Source of the DNA: Paludibacteraceae bacterium
GTDB taxonomy: Bacteria > Bacteroidota > Bacteroidia > Bacteroidales > Paludibacteraceae
Reading direction: 5' to 3'
Length of the DNA stretch: 11,778 bases
Assembly: GCA_017402895.1 (NCBI GenBank)
Contig: JAFPLG010000025.1
Span: 1-11,778 of the forward strand
The position numbers were made by a program, and so were the translations under genes. The notes beneath the pieces were generated by a model. The model made no database searches and was not told where the DNA came from. It was given only the letters and a program-made list of their open reading frames with translations. Positions 1-7,584 of the stretch are shown here, in pieces; position 1 is the stretch's first letter, and each line of letters opens with the position of its first letter.

Positions 1-1311
1 CGGGTCCATCAGTCGGCGACCGATGCTTACTGCCCCGCGCACCGTAACGTCCTCATTGGGAAACTCCTCACGGGCCAGTTTGCTGGCGCTATACACCGAT
101 GCGCCGTTCTCGCTGACCACAAATACCTGTGGCAGTCTTTTGTCTTTGAGCGAAGCGGTCTTTTGTCCTTCGACCTGTAGAGCTACACTGACCATCTGCT
201 CGGTCTCCCGGCTGGCTGTGCCGTTACCGATGGCGATGGCCTCGATGCGGTATTTTGTGATTAGTGCGCGTAGCGTCTCGATCGACTGCTGGTTGTGCAG
301 GTAAACGACGTCGTGGTGAACCAAGTCTCCTTGCGGGGTGAGCACCACAGCTTTGCAACCTGTTCTGAATCCCGGATCCAGGGCCAACACACGTTTCTGA
401 CCCAATGGAGCTTCTAGTAGCAGTTGACGCAGGTTATCGGCAAAGACACGTATTGCTTCGGTGTCGGCTTTCTCCTTGCTCAGCGCCGCAAACTCGGTCT
501 CGATAGCGGGTTTCAGCAGACGCTTGTAGCCGTCCTCCATGGCCAGTTCCACCTGGTACGAGGCATCGTTCTGTGCTCGGAGATAGATATACGCCAACTT
601 ATCGAGCGCTTTCTCTTGGTCGGGCGAGATATCCACGCGGATAAACCCTTCGGACTCCGCACGGCGAATAGCCAGCAGGCGGTGGGAACTGATGCGACGA
701 AGCGGTTCCCGAACCTGGAAATAATCCTTGTAGTTCTGCGCCTCCGGCGTGTCTTGCTTGTCCTTGACAGGCTTGGTCGAGATGATGGCCGAGTAGCTGA
801 ACTCACGACGAATCGCATTACGGCATCGCTCGTCTTCAGCGATGCGTTGGGCGATGATATCCCTGGCGCCCTGCAGGTCCTCTTCCTTTGCCGTCAGTTT
901 GCCGGGATGCTGACGCAGTAGTTCTTCCGCCAATGGTAATAGGCCTTTCTCTATTGCGATATCCGCTCGCGTCTTGCGGTGCGGCTTATAGGGCAGGTAG
1001 ATGTCCTCCAGTTCGGTGCTGTTCCAGCAGTCGGCAATACGTTTGCGTAGTTCCGGGTCATGGTTGTCCAACTCGTCCAGCCGTGCATAGATGGTTTCTT
1101 TGCGGTCCGCTAGGTCCATCAGTCGCTTGTATTCCGTGTCAATAGCAGCTATCTGCACCTCGTCCAACGAACCCGTTTTCTCCTTGCGATAACGCGCGAT
1201 AAAGGGAATTGTCGCCTTCTCGTCGAGCAGACTAATCGTAGCCGCTACCTGGCGTTCCGTGAGCGATAGTAATGGAGCAATAATATGAGAGAAAGAATCA
1301 GCACCGTTCAT
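1..1311 (-). CDS. tex: Tex-family RNA-binding transcription accessory protein (5' part, cut by window edge)
   Basis: The reading frame starts at the ATG complementary to 1309-1311 and stays open for 437 codons to base 1, so only the N-terminal part is present (family members are usually 700-800 residues). The N-terminal Tex helical region shows RQVAATISLLDE and IPFIARYRKE at about 20-43, and LEDIYLPYKPHRKTRADIA at about 101-119. The YqgF/RNase H-like domain begins near 305 with VLALDPGFRTGCKAVVL and continues through AIGNGTASRETE near 370. The last visible residues (RGAVSIGRRLMDP) match the usual linker leading to the HhH and S1 domains, which lie outside the window. Tex proteins bind nucleic acid and have been tied to transcription and RNA turnover in the cytoplasm; the exact role is unsettled. 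Its start overlaps the end of folA by 14 nt, suggesting translational coupling. Confidence 0.95.
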   Translation of the reverse strand, partial: MNGADSFSHIIAPLLSLTERQVAATISLLDEKATIPFIARYRKEKTGSLDEVQIAAIDTEYKRLMDLADRKETIYARLDELDNHDPELRKRIADCWNSTELEDIYLPYKPHRKTRADIAIEKGLLPLAEELLRQHPGKLTAKEEDLQGARDIIAQRIAEDERCRNAIRREFSYSAIISTKPVKDKQDTPEAQNYKDYFQVREPLRRISSHRLLAIRRAESEGFIRVDISPDQEKALDKLAYIYLRAQNDASYQVELAMEDGYKRLLKPAIETEFAALSKEKADTEAIRVFADNLRQLLLEAPLGQKRVLALDPGFRTGCKAVVLTPQGDLVHHDVVYLHNQQSIETLRALITKYRIEAIAIGNGTASRETEQMVSVALQVEGQKTASLKDKRLPQVFVVSENGASVYSASKLAREEFPNEDVTVRGAVSIGRRLMDP

Positions 1312-1786
1312 ATTCTGCAAAGGTATAGTCATACGGGTTCTTTTCGTCCGCAGGATGGCGTTCTGCGGCTGTTTGTCGCCAGATGGCCGGGTCTATCTCG
1401 GGAAAGAACGTATCTGCATCTTCCCAACTATGATGGATATGTGTGATATAGAGTTTGTCGGCGCGTGGCATCATCTGGCGATACACCATGCCGCCACCAA
1501 TCACAAAGGCTTCTTCCTGCGAATCCACGGCCGCTATCATCTCGTCCAACGAATAGACGGCCTCTGCGCCTTCAAACTGTTTACCCGGTTGGTCGGTCAG
1601 CACGATATTTCGGCGGTTGGGTAGGGGATGCTTCGGTAGCGACAGGAATGTTCGCTCACCCATCATCACGGTGTGCCCACCCGTGATCTGCTTGAAGTGC
1701 TTCAGGTCCTCGGGCATGTGACACAATAAATCCCCTTTCTTGCCAATGGCATAATTCTCTGCTATAGCTACAATAATAGATATCAT
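1298..1786 (-). CDS. folA: Dihydrofolate reductase
   Basis: This 162-residue protein has normal DHFR length and would reduce dihydrofolate to tetrahydrofolate with NADPH, recycling the dihydrofolate made by the adjacent thymidylate synthase. Visible motifs are AIGKKGDL (13-20), PEDLKHFK with the active-site acid at D27, [10 protein letters not shown] with R58 in the place of E. coli R57, and the glycine-rich VIGGG (95-99). Numbering matches E. coli through residue 50, which makes differences easy to see: the conserved Pro21-Trp22 pair is Leu-Cys, and cofactor-binding Arg44 is Glu, followed by Arg45. The ATG overlaps the thyA stop codon (ATGA), so the two are almost certainly translationally coupled. 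The identification is secure; the effect of the substitutions is inference. Confidence 0.96.
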   Translation of the reverse strand: MISIIVAIAENYAIGKKGDLLCHMPEDLKHFKQITGGHTVMMGERTFLSLPKHPLPNRRNIVLTDQPGKQFEGAEAVYSLDEMIAAVDSQEEAFVIGGGMVYRQMMPRADKLYITHIHHSWEDADTFFPEIDPAIWRQTAAERHPADEKNPYDYTFAEYERC

Positions 1787-2577
1787 ACGGCAACAACGCC
1801 CGCAATATGGGGATGCGGGTCATATCCCTCTAATTGGAAATCTTCGTATTGGAAACCGAACAGGTCTTTTACATCAGGGTTTAGTATCACCCTCGGCAGC
1901 GGTCGCGGTTCGCGCGTCAACTGCAGTTCCACCTGTTCGAAGTGGTTCGTATAGATATGCGCATCGCCCAGCGTATGGATGAAATCGCCTGCACGTAGAC
2001 CCGTTACCTGAGCCATCATCTGCAACAGAAGGGCATAGCTGGCGATGTTGAATGGCACACCCAGGAATATGTCGGCCGAGCGTTGGTAGAGCTGAAGCGA
2101 CAAGCGTCCGTCTGCCACGTAGAACTGGAAGAGCGAGTGGCAAGGCGGCAGGGCCATCTTGTTCACTTCCGCCACATTCCATGCACTGACAATCATGCGT
2201 CGGCTGTCGGGGTTGTGCTTGATCTGGTCGATGACCATACTGATCTGGTCGATCGTGCCCCCCTCGTAGTCCGGCCACGAGCGCCATTGATGACCATAAA
2301 CAGGTCCGAGTTCGCCATTCTCGTCGGCCCACTCGTTCCAGATACGCACACCGTGTTCTTGCAGGTACCGCACGTTGGTGTCGCCCTTGAGAAACCAGAG
2401 CAGTTCATAGATGATGGACTTGAGGTGCAGCTTCTTGGTGGTCAACAGCGGAAAGCCATCTTCCAGGTTGAAACGCATCTGATGACCGAAAACCGACTTT
2501 GTACCTGTTCCGGTTCGGTCTTGCTTCAGGGTGCCTTCTGTCATCACCCGCTTACATAAATCTAAATATTGTTGCAT
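1783..2577 (-). CDS. thyA: Thymidylate synthase
   Basis: At 264 residues this has the same length as E. coli ThyA. It converts dUMP and methylene-tetrahydrofolate to dTMP and dihydrofolate in the cytoplasm. The catalytic cysteine is C146 in the motif [13 protein letters not shown]. Other family signatures are [11 protein letters not shown] (21-31), [11 protein letters not shown] (124-134) with the phosphate-binding Arg pair, [18 protein letters not shown] (164-181), and the DAHIYTNH segment near 205-212. The C-terminus ends [10 protein letters not shown], comparable to the closing tail of E. coli ThyA. It lies 23 nt downstream of the PorE-like gene and overlaps folA by 4 nt, giving the common thyA-folA pair. 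The upstream gap holds an AT-rich heptamer repeat and no Shine-Dalgarno sequence. Confidence 0.98.
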   Translation of the reverse strand: MQQYLDLCKRVMTEGTLKQDRTGTGTKSVFGHQMRFNLEDGFPLLTTKKLHLKSIIYELLWFLKGDTNVRYLQEHGVRIWNEWADENGELGPVYGHQWRSWPDYEGGTIDQISMVIDQIKHNPDSRRMIVSAWNVAEVNKMALPPCHSLFQFYVADGRLSLQLYQRSADIFLGVPFNIASYALLLQMMAQVTGLRAGDFIHTLGDAHIYTNHFEQVELQLTREPRPLPRVILNPDVKDLFGFQYEDFQLEGYDPHPHIAGVVAV

Positions 2578-2581
2578 AAAT

Positions 2582-2595
2582 TATCAATTTTCAAT
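2582..2595. repeat. Heptamer microrepeat upstream of thyA
   Basis: Two adjacent 7-bp units, TATCAAT and TTTCAAT on the + strand, fill most of the 23-nt gap between the PorE-like gene and the thyA start. Read with transcription they give ATTGAAA then ATTGATA, ending 4 nt before the ATG. With only two units, chance is possible; it is listed because similar units precede other starts in this window. Confidence 0.5.
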
Positions 2596-2600
2596 TCGGT

Positions 2601-4661
2601 TTAGTACATTCCGTACGTTGTCTTCAGTACTTTAAACTCTGTACGACGGTTTATCTGGTTGCATATCTCGCGTTGCGATTCGGTGAGTGTCATGATAAAC
2701 GCTTCGTCCAGCGTCTGGCCTTTGGGAATAAAACTATATCTATCGCTCACCAGTTTGTCGGCCACTACGGGTTGACCTTCGCCATAACCTTTTGGTGTCA
2801 GTCGGTCGCGGGCAATACCGTGTTGTACCAGGTAGTCGCACACCGACTGTGCACGCTTCTCCGACAGCGTTTGGTTGAATGCATCCTCGCCCTGCATATC
2901 CGTGTGTGCCGATAACTCTATGGTGATATTCGGATTGTCGTTCAGCAGTTTTACCAGTGCTTGCAGTCCTTTCTCCGACTCGGGCGTCAGGTCCCACTTG
3001 CCGAACTCATAGAATATGTTCTCTACACCCACGGGGCGGCTGATGCTGGCCAGTTGGAAATGCTCCTCAAAGGTTTTGCTGTCGCGCAGCCCCTCGGTTG
3101 AGAGCGTCTGGCGTTGGTTCAGGTAGCCGCGACAGGTGGCAAGCATAGCATAGCGTACATCGCGTTTGAGTTGCACCTTGAACGTGCCGTCACGGCGAAC
3201 CTGCACCTTGGTGTTCGTGCCGTCGTTGCCTACGATACGCAGCGCCGCATCAGATAGCTGTTCGCCCAAGTTGTCGGTGATGCTTCCTTCCAGCAGGTAC
3301 ACCAGTTCCGGCAATTCGAAACGATAGATGTGATCGATGCCTTTCCTGTCTCCGCGGTTGCTGCTCATATAGCCGTTCTGGCTGGCTCCCTCAAAGGTCA
3401 TGCATATATCGTCTCCGGCCGAGTTGATGGGTTCGGCCATGTTGCTAAGTATCCATTTTGTGGAATCATGGACGCTGGTGTCACGGGTGGCATGAAAGAT
3501 GTCCAGTCCGCCGTATCCAGGATGGCCGTTCGACGAGAAATAGAGGCTGCCGTCCGGATGCACCGTGGGAAACATCTCATCTGCCGAGGTGTTGATCTGC
3601 GGTCCCATGTTCTGGGCTCCCACCCAGTTCTGACCGTCCAACTCTGCCATCCATATGTCCTTGCCGCCTTGTCCGCCCGGGGCATCGCTCACGAAATAGA
3701 GGGTGTCGCCTGTAGGACACAGCGTAGGGTGGGCAACGGAGATCGTGCTGTCCGGGAACAGACGCACCTCTTGCGGGTCGCTCCACTCACCGCTTGCACG
3801 TTGTGACACCATGATCTTCGTACCCTGATCCTTGCCGGCCATGGCCTTTGAGTAGGTGAAATACATCGTCTTGCCGTCGGCCGTGAAGCAGCATACACCC
3901 ATCTCGGCCGTACCGCCCTTGTTGCTCTGCTGTGTCGAGTCGTTGGATTCGGTGGTCTCCTGTTCGCTCTCGGCTGTATAGAGTCCTTCGGGCTGCTTGA
4001 TGTCTTCCCATTGCCCGGCAGCGTTCTTGCGGCTCTGGAACAGTTGGAATAGTTGTTGCCCCGTGATGTTACTGGCGCGTTTTTGCTTTTTCTTGCCCTT
4101 GGTCTGCTGGCGGTTGCTCGTGAAGAACAGCACGCTGGCATCATTGCCCATAAACTGTGGGGCGAAATTGCTGCTGTTGCGGTAGTTGAACTCCTTGCTC
4201 AGCGTCACCTTGTACCGACCAGGCTGTTTCTTCATCTCCTCCATGCGTCGGCAGGCGGCATACCCCGCCCGCGCCACATAGTCGTCCGGGTAGGTCTGCA
4301 GATACTGTTCGTAGAGCTTCTGCGCCTCTTTATACTTAGCCTGATAATGCAGTGCTTGAGCACCGTGCAGATAGGCTATCGAGTCCTGGTATTTCAGTTT
4401 GATGGCATTCTGGTAAGCTGAGGCGGCACGCGGACTGTTCAGCACGCGGTAACACTCGCCCTGACGGAACGCTACATGAGCCTTCAGTTCGCGGTCTTTT
4501 TTGCTATTCAGTCGCGGATAACACTGCTTGTAGATGTCCGCTGCGGTGTAATACTCACCGATGGCGAATTTCTTATCCGCACGTGCCACCCGCTTCTGGA
4601 TACTACAACTCGTTAGTCCCAGAACTAGCGTCAATATGATATATGCTAGTCGTCTAGTCAT
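2601..4661 (-). CDS. porE: PorE-like OmpA-family lipoprotein (TPR, beta-propeller, OmpA C-terminal domain)
   Basis: A 686-residue envelope lipoprotein. The signal peptide (1-18) ends in the lipobox LTSC with C19 as the lipidated residue. No acidic patch follows the cysteine, so the surface-export signal known in Bacteroidota is absent and a periplasm-facing location is likely. Domains in order: TPR-like helices (about 25-140), WD40/PD40 beta-propeller blades (about 165-450, with repeats such as YFVSDAPGGQGGKDIW and YFSSNGHPGYGGLDIF), a carboxypeptidase-regulatory-like fold (about 455-540), and an OmpA-type peptidoglycan-binding domain (about 545-680) with D588 in AHTD and R603 in LSEKRAQSV. 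The order and length match PorE of the type IX secretion system, which tethers the machinery to peptidoglycan. An acidic, Ser/Gln-rich insertion sits at about 230-250. The family call is firm; PorE orthology over a paralogue is probable, not proven. Confidence 0.85.
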   Translation of the reverse strand: MTRRLAYIILTLVLGLTSCSIQKRVARADKKFAIGEYYTAADIYKQCYPRLNSKKDRELKAHVAFRQGECYRVLNSPRAASAYQNAIKLKYQDSIAYLHGAQALHYQAKYKEAQKLYEQYLQTYPDDYVARAGYAACRRMEEMKKQPGRYKVTLSKEFNYRNSSNFAPQFMGNDASVLFFTSNRQQTKGKKKQKRASNITGQQLFQLFQSRKNAAGQWEDIKQPEGLYTAESEQETTESNDSTQQSNKGGTAEMGVCCFTADGKTMYFTYSKAMAGKDQGTKIMVSQRASGEWSDPQEVRLFPDSTISVAHPTLCPTGDTLYFVSDAPGGQGGKDIWMAELDGQNWVGAQNMGPQINTSADEMFPTVHPDGSLYFSSNGHPGYGGLDIFHATRDTSVHDSTKWILSNMAEPINSAGDDICMTFEGASQNGYMSSNRGDRKGIDHIYRFELPELVYLLEGSITDNLGEQLSDAALRIVGNDGTNTKVQVRRDGTFKVQLKRDVRYAMLATCRGYLNQRQTLSTEGLRDSKTFEEHFQLASISRPVGVENIFYEFGKWDLTPESEKGLQALVKLLNDNPNITIELSAHTDMQGEDAFNQTLSEKRAQSVCDYLVQHGIARDRLTPKGYGEGQPVVADKLVSDRYSFIPKGQTLDEAFIMTLTESQREICNQINRRTEFKVLKTTYGMY

Positions 4662-4676
4662 CTAGTCGTCTAGTTA
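4645..4676. repeat. Octamer repeat bridging the DUF1015 stop and PorE start
   Basis: Four consecutive 8-bp units on the + strand: GCTAGTCG, TCTAGTCA, TCTAGTCG, TCTAGTTA. They fill the junction completely. The stop codon of the DUF1015 gene is the outer end of the last unit (4674-4676). The ATG of the PorE-like gene (4659-4661) straddles two units, so two units lie inside the signal-peptide coding sequence. Each unit contains CTAG. Confidence 0.85.
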
Positions 4677-5951
4677 CACCAATTCATGAATTACCAATCC
4701 CGAACGCAACTTCGGTTCAAACCACGTCGTCTTAGGCGGCATGATGTTGCCCGAGTCGGCGATGTCGATGATTTGTTGCATCGTAACGGGGTAGAGGGCC
4801 AGGGCCATCTTCATCTCGCCGCTGTCTACTCGTCGCTTCAACTCACCCAATCCGCGAATACCGCCTACGAAGTCGATACGCTTGTCCGAACGCAGGTCCT
4901 TAATGCCCAGCAGTTTGTCCAATATCAGGTTGCTCGATATCGTCACGTCCAACACACCGATCGGGTCGTTGTCGTCGTATCGACCCTGCTTGGCTGTCAG
5001 TGAGTACCACTCCCCGTCCAGATACAACGAGAAGTTGTGCAACTTTTGGGGCTTGTATATCTCTGTGCCTTGTTTCTCAACGATGAAGTCTTCCTCAAGG
5101 GCTTTCAAGAACTCGGATGATGTCAGTCCGTTCAGGTCCTTCACTACGCGGTTGTAGTCGATGATATTGAGTTGGTTGTCCGGGAAGCAAACCGCCAGGA
5201 AGTAGTTGTACTCTTCCTTGCCGGTGTGGTTGGGATTCTGACGACGTTTCTCGTCGCCCACCAACGCTGCAGCCGCACTACGATGGTGTCCGTCGGCAAT
5301 ATACATAGCCGGTATCTCACCGAAGATGCGGGTAATGCGGTCGATGGTCTCGCGATCGTTGATCACCCAGAACGTGTGCTTGAATCCTTCCGGTCCAGCC
5401 ACGAAGTCGTACTCCGGTTCGCCGGCTGTCACCTCTCGGATAATCTCATCCAGGTCATCACGGTGAGGGTAGGCAAAGAATACAGGCTCTATATTGGCAT
5501 TGTTCACGCGTACGTGCTTCATGCGGTCCTCTTCTTTGTCGCGACGCGTGAGTTCGTGCTTCTTGATGCGGCCTTCCATATAGTCGTCTACCCATGCGGC
5601 CACGACCAGTCCATACTGGGTCTTGTCCTGCTCGCTGCTGATAGCTGAATGCTGACTGCTTAGAATTGTCTGTGCATATACATAGTACTTCTCGTCCTGG
5701 TCTTGCTTGAGCCAGCCTTTTTCGCGAAACATACGGAAGTGCTCGGCGGCGCTGGGATATACCCGTTCGTCGTGCTCGTCTGTGCCCTCCGGGAAGTTGA
5801 TTTCCGGCTTGATAATATGGTAGAGCGACATCTCGTTACCCGTAGCCTCGCGGCGTGCCTCTTCCGAGTTCAGCACGTCGTACGGACGGCTACTTACCTT
5901 TTCGACCAAATCCTTAGGCGGTCGAATACCCTTAAATGGCTTAATCCGCAT
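4674..5951 (-). CDS. DUF1015 family protein (ParB/SerK-like fold, possible small-molecule kinase)
   Basis: A 425-residue protein of the DUF1015 family, typical in length. Hallmarks are MRIKPFKGIRPPKDLVEKVS at the N-terminus, SRPYDVLNSEEAR (21-33), KKHELTRRDKEEDRMKHVR (130-148), and the central DGHHRSAAA motif (220-228), which resembles the GHRR-type motif of ParB/sulfiredoxin-fold nucleotide-binding proteins. From memory, some relatives have been linked to serine phosphorylation; that is too weak a basis to assign a reaction here. The start is the ATG at 5951; an in-frame TTG nine bases upstream is less likely because the family begins at MRIKPF. Residues about 96-108 look inserted compared with the usual YVYAQT-KTQYGLV continuity and coincide with a heptamer repeat in the DNA. 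It lies 17 nt after the bactofilin and 12 nt before the PorE-like gene. Confidence 0.9.
   Translation of the reverse strand: MRIKPFKGIRPPKDLVEKVSSRPYDVLNSEEARREATGNEMSLYHIIKPEINFPEGTDEHDERVYPSAAEHFRMFREKGWLKQDQDEKYYVYAQTILSSQHSAISSEQDKTQYGLVVAAWVDDYMEGRIKKHELTRRDKEEDRMKHVRVNNANIEPVFFAYPHRDDLDEIIREVTAGEPEYDFVAGPEGFKHTFWVINDRETIDRITRIFGEIPAMYIADGHHRSAAAALVGDEKRRQNPNHTGKEEYNYFLAVCFPDNQLNIIDYNRVVKDLNGLTSSEFLKALEEDFIVEKQGTEIYKPQKLHNFSLYLDGEWYSLTAKQGRYDDNDPIGVLDVTISSNLILDKLLGIKDLRSDKRIDFVGGIRGLGELKRRVDSGEMKMALALYPVTMQQIIDIADSGNIMPPKTTWFEPKLRSGLVIHELV
5637..5664. repeat. Heptamer repeat inside the DUF1015 coding region
   Basis: Four 7-bp units on the + strand: GCTGATA, GCTGAAT, GCTGACT, GCTTAGA. 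They encode about residues 96-105 of the DUF1015 protein (I-L-S-S-Q-H-S-A-I-S), a Ser-rich stretch that looks inserted relative to the family. The pattern resembles the intergenic GGCTAAN repeat at 8699-8726. Confidence 0.75.
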
Positions 5952-5955
5952 AAAT

Positions 5956-5969
5956 ATCAAATGTCAAAT
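5956..5969. repeat. Heptamer microrepeat upstream of the DUF1015 gene
   Basis: Two 7-bp units, ATCAAAT and GTCAAAT on the + strand, occupy most of the 17-nt gap. In the transcribed direction they read ATTTGAC then ATTTGAT just before ATTTATG, and a further partial unit reaches into the bactofilin stop codon. Only two full units, so support is limited. Confidence 0.5.
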
Positions 5970-6637
5970 CAAACTTCAACGATCTCGTCTTCTACAAACG
6001 TAATGATATTATCTTCCTGTCCATTGCCTATCGAACTCTCGTTGACGGCCAGCACAGGTTCTTCGGCCTTCACGGCAGCAGGCTTCGGAGCTTCCTTCTT
6101 GGGCTCTGCTTTCGGAGCCTCATCCTTCTTTTGTCCAAAGCTGAACAGTGACTTCTTGGGTTCCGCAGGTTTGTCGGGCATGCTCGCAGGCACTTCTGCT
6201 TTTGCCTCTTCCTTCTTCTTCTCGGCTACAGTCTTAGGGGCCGGTTTCTGGGGCTCCTCTTTTGGGGTGGCAGATTTTGGAGTGCTTGCCGGCACCTCTT
6301 CCTGCTTCATCGAGCAACTACCGTTAAACTGTGCCTTGGGCTCTACGATCAATATCTTGGTCTGTACGTCGCCCTTGATACTACCCGTAGCGCGAAGCGA
6401 TAGGGTATTCTCGATCTTCATCTTGCCTTCTACGCAACCCAGTATGTCGGCATTCTGACAGGTCACGTCGCCCTGTACGGCACCCTTCTCGCCAATCACG
6501 ATTTTACCTTTACACTGGATGTCTCCTTCGATAACGCCATCTATGCGGAAATCCGAGTCCGCCACAACGGTACCGATAATCTTACTGCCGGCGGTTAGCG
6601 AGTTGTATAACGCGCCGAATTGATGTGTTGTTGCCAT
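5969..6637 (-). CDS. Bactofilin-family cytoskeletal protein
   Basis: A 222-residue protein with a bactofilin domain at about 15-110: short right-handed beta-helix turns are visible as TVVADSDFRIDGVIEGDI, KIVIGEKGAVQGDV, ADILGCVEGKMKI and LRATGSIKGDV. The tail (111-222) is rich in Lys, Glu, Pro and Ala, ends in an acidic segment and looks disordered. Bactofilins polymerise without nucleotides into membrane-associated filaments that can position cell-wall or envelope machinery. The start is taken as the ATG at 6637 (MATTHQFGAL), preceded by an A/T-rich leader. A further-upstream ATG at 6691 would add 18 atypical residues and lies next to the predicted transcription start, so it is rejected. As first gene of the leftward block it sits directly behind the promoter at 6702-6733. 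No transmembrane helix is visible. Confidence 0.9.
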   Translation of the reverse strand: MATTHQFGALYNSLTAGSKIIGTVVADSDFRIDGVIEGDIQCKGKIVIGEKGAVQGDVTCQNADILGCVEGKMKIENTLSLRATGSIKGDVQTKILIVEPKAQFNGSCSMKQEEVPASTPKSATPKEEPQKPAPKTVAEKKKEEAKAEVPASMPDKPAEPKKSLFSFGQKKDEAPKAEPKKEAPKPAAVKAEEPVLAVNESSIGNGQEDNIITFVEDEIVEV

Positions 6638-6701
6638 AATCTTTATATATTTTTTATTATTAGTCTTATAGTTTGGTTTGGATGCGCACATAATCCAAGC
6701 G

Positions 6702-6733
6702 CAAAGGTAGTACTTTTTTCTGATATATGCAAC
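6702..6733 (-). promoter_or_regulatory. Bacteroidota-type promoter for the bactofilin operon
   Basis: On the minus strand a -7 box TACCTTTG (6709 down to 6702) fits TAnnTTTG exactly. A GTTG at 6733-6730, 20 bp upstream, is a three-of-four match to the TTTG -33 box. The transcript would begin roughly 50-60 nt before the bactofilin ATG. No SD-like sequence lies between. Confidence 0.7.
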
Positions 6734-6822
6734 GCCCTTGGATTTTTTTTAATAAAAAATCACAAAAAACAGCTCTTGTCCACCGACTCCGAAAAATATT
6801 TTCATAAAAATTTACAAATTTT

Positions 6823-6854
6823 TTTGTGTATGTCAAAAAAAAGTAGTAATTTTG
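6823..6854 (+). promoter_or_regulatory. Bacteroidota-type promoter for the yceD-rpmF unit
   Basis: TTTG at 6823-6826, a 20-bp spacer, then TAATTTTG at 6847-6854 match the Bacteroidota -33/-7 consensus exactly. The predicted start of transcription falls about 10-15 nt before the ATG at 6876, giving a very short leader. The surrounding 6740-6850 stretch is strongly A/T-rich with poly-A and poly-T runs. Confidence 0.8.
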
Positions 6855-6875
6855 CAGCCGATTTTGTCGACACGT

Positions 6876-7313
6876 ATGGTAAAAACGCTGAATTCTACCT
6901 TGGTAGTGCTTGATCAACTGGCAGTTGGTCAGTACGAATCTGCCTTCCGATTGGATGCGGAATACCTCTCTTCGCAAGAGGCTACCGAGTTGCTCGGAGG
7001 AGATGTGGAGGTTCGCGCTGAACTCACGTTGCGTCAGACGGATTTCGATCTTCGTGTGGCTGTCGAGGGTAGTGTCCAAGTCGCTTGCGACCGCTGCCTC
7101 GAGCCTATGACCGTCTCGGTCAGTGCCTGCGAACTGATGGATGTCGAGCCGGGTGCACGTGAATTAGACCTTCGGTGGTTGGCATATGAACTGATTATTG
7201 TAAATCTACCGCTGACGCATAGTCACCCGGAAGGTGAGTGCAACCCGCAAATGCAGGTACTTCTCCAAAACCACCTTTGTAGTGCGGCTCCGGAAGAACC
7301 CGAAAAGCAATAA
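6876..7313 (+). CDS. yceD: YceD/DUF177 family protein (short form)
   Basis: A 145-residue DUF177 protein, identified by the CDRCLEPM motif (C71-x-x-C74), the segment LAYELIIVNLPLTHSHPEGECN (103-124) with a further Cys at 122, and the gene order upstream of rpmF, which is conserved across many bacteria. The family is linked to large ribosomal subunit or 23S rRNA biogenesis, but the mechanism is not settled. The protein is shorter than usual: the acidic connector between the CxxC region and the WxxYE segment is only about 12-15 residues. The chosen start is ATG 6876; an in-frame TTG at 6852 lies inside the promoter's -7 box and is not credible. Confidence 0.88.
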   Translation: MVKTLNSTLVVLDQLAVGQYESAFRLDAEYLSSQEATELLGGDVEVRAELTLRQTDFDLRVAVEGSVQVACDRCLEPMTVSVSACELMDVEPGARELDLRWLAYELIIVNLPLTHSHPEGECNPQMQVLLQNHLCSAAPEEPEKQ

Positions 7314-7320
7314 ATCGCAA

Positions 7321-7350
7321 AAATTGTTAAATTGTAAATTGTAAAATTGT
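7321..7350. repeat. Heptamer repeat upstream of rpmF
   Basis: Four copies of AAATTGT at 7321-7327, 7329-7335, 7336-7342 and 7344-7350, with single-base inserts between some copies. They fill nearly all of the 46-nt gap between yceD and rpmF and end 9 nt before the ATG. The region is A/T-only apart from one G per unit, so it should be unstructured in mRNA. Confidence 0.85.
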
Positions 7351-7359
7351 TAAATAATT

Positions 7360-7545
7360 ATGGCACATCCTAAAAGAAGACAATCGCACACTCGTCAAGC
7401 GAAACGTCGTACACATGACAAAGCTAAGATGCCTACACTGGCTATCTGCCCGAACTGTGGCGCACACTACATCTACCACACCGTATGCCCGAGCTGCGGT
7501 TACTATCGTGGCAAATTGGCTATTGAGCAGGCTCAGGAGGCTTAA
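7360..7545 (+). CDS. rpmF: 50S ribosomal protein L32
   Basis: A 61-residue basic protein of normal L32 length, beginning MAHPKRRQSHTRQAKRR as expected. It carries a complete zinc-ribbon: C30-PN-C33 and C43-PS-C46, so this is the zinc-binding (C+) form and not the cysteine-free variant used under zinc limitation in some bacteria. L32 is a late-assembling component of the large subunit. It follows yceD by 46 nt and shares its promoter; a terminator-like hairpin follows. Confidence 0.98.
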   Translation: MAHPKRRQSHTRQAKRRTHDKAKMPTLAICPNCGAHYIYHTVCPSCGYYRGKLAIEQAQEA

Positions 7546-7554
7546 ACCTACTAT

Positions 7555-7573
7555 GGTCGTTCTTTTATCGACC
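7555..7573 (+). other. Small hairpin after rpmF
   Basis: GGTCG (7555-7559) pairs with CGACC (7569-7573) around a 9-nt U-rich loop. It lies between the rpmF stop and the stronger terminator hairpin. It may be incidental or part of the termination or RNA-processing region. Confidence 0.4.
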
Positions 7574-7584
7574 GCTAAACCAAT

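Noticed and set aside
424..921. 165-codon plus-strand frame opposite tex
   Set aside because: The minus-strand Tex reading matches the family continuously; the plus frame has no recognisable protein features.
5952..5960. TTG start adding three residues to the DUF1015 protein
   Set aside because: The family begins at MRIKPF, matching the ATG at 5951, and the TTG lies in the heptamer repeat.
6666..7079. Minus-strand 137-codon frame across the divergent promoter region
   Set aside because: It covers both promoters and the start of yceD, with low-complexity A/T-derived residues and no motif.
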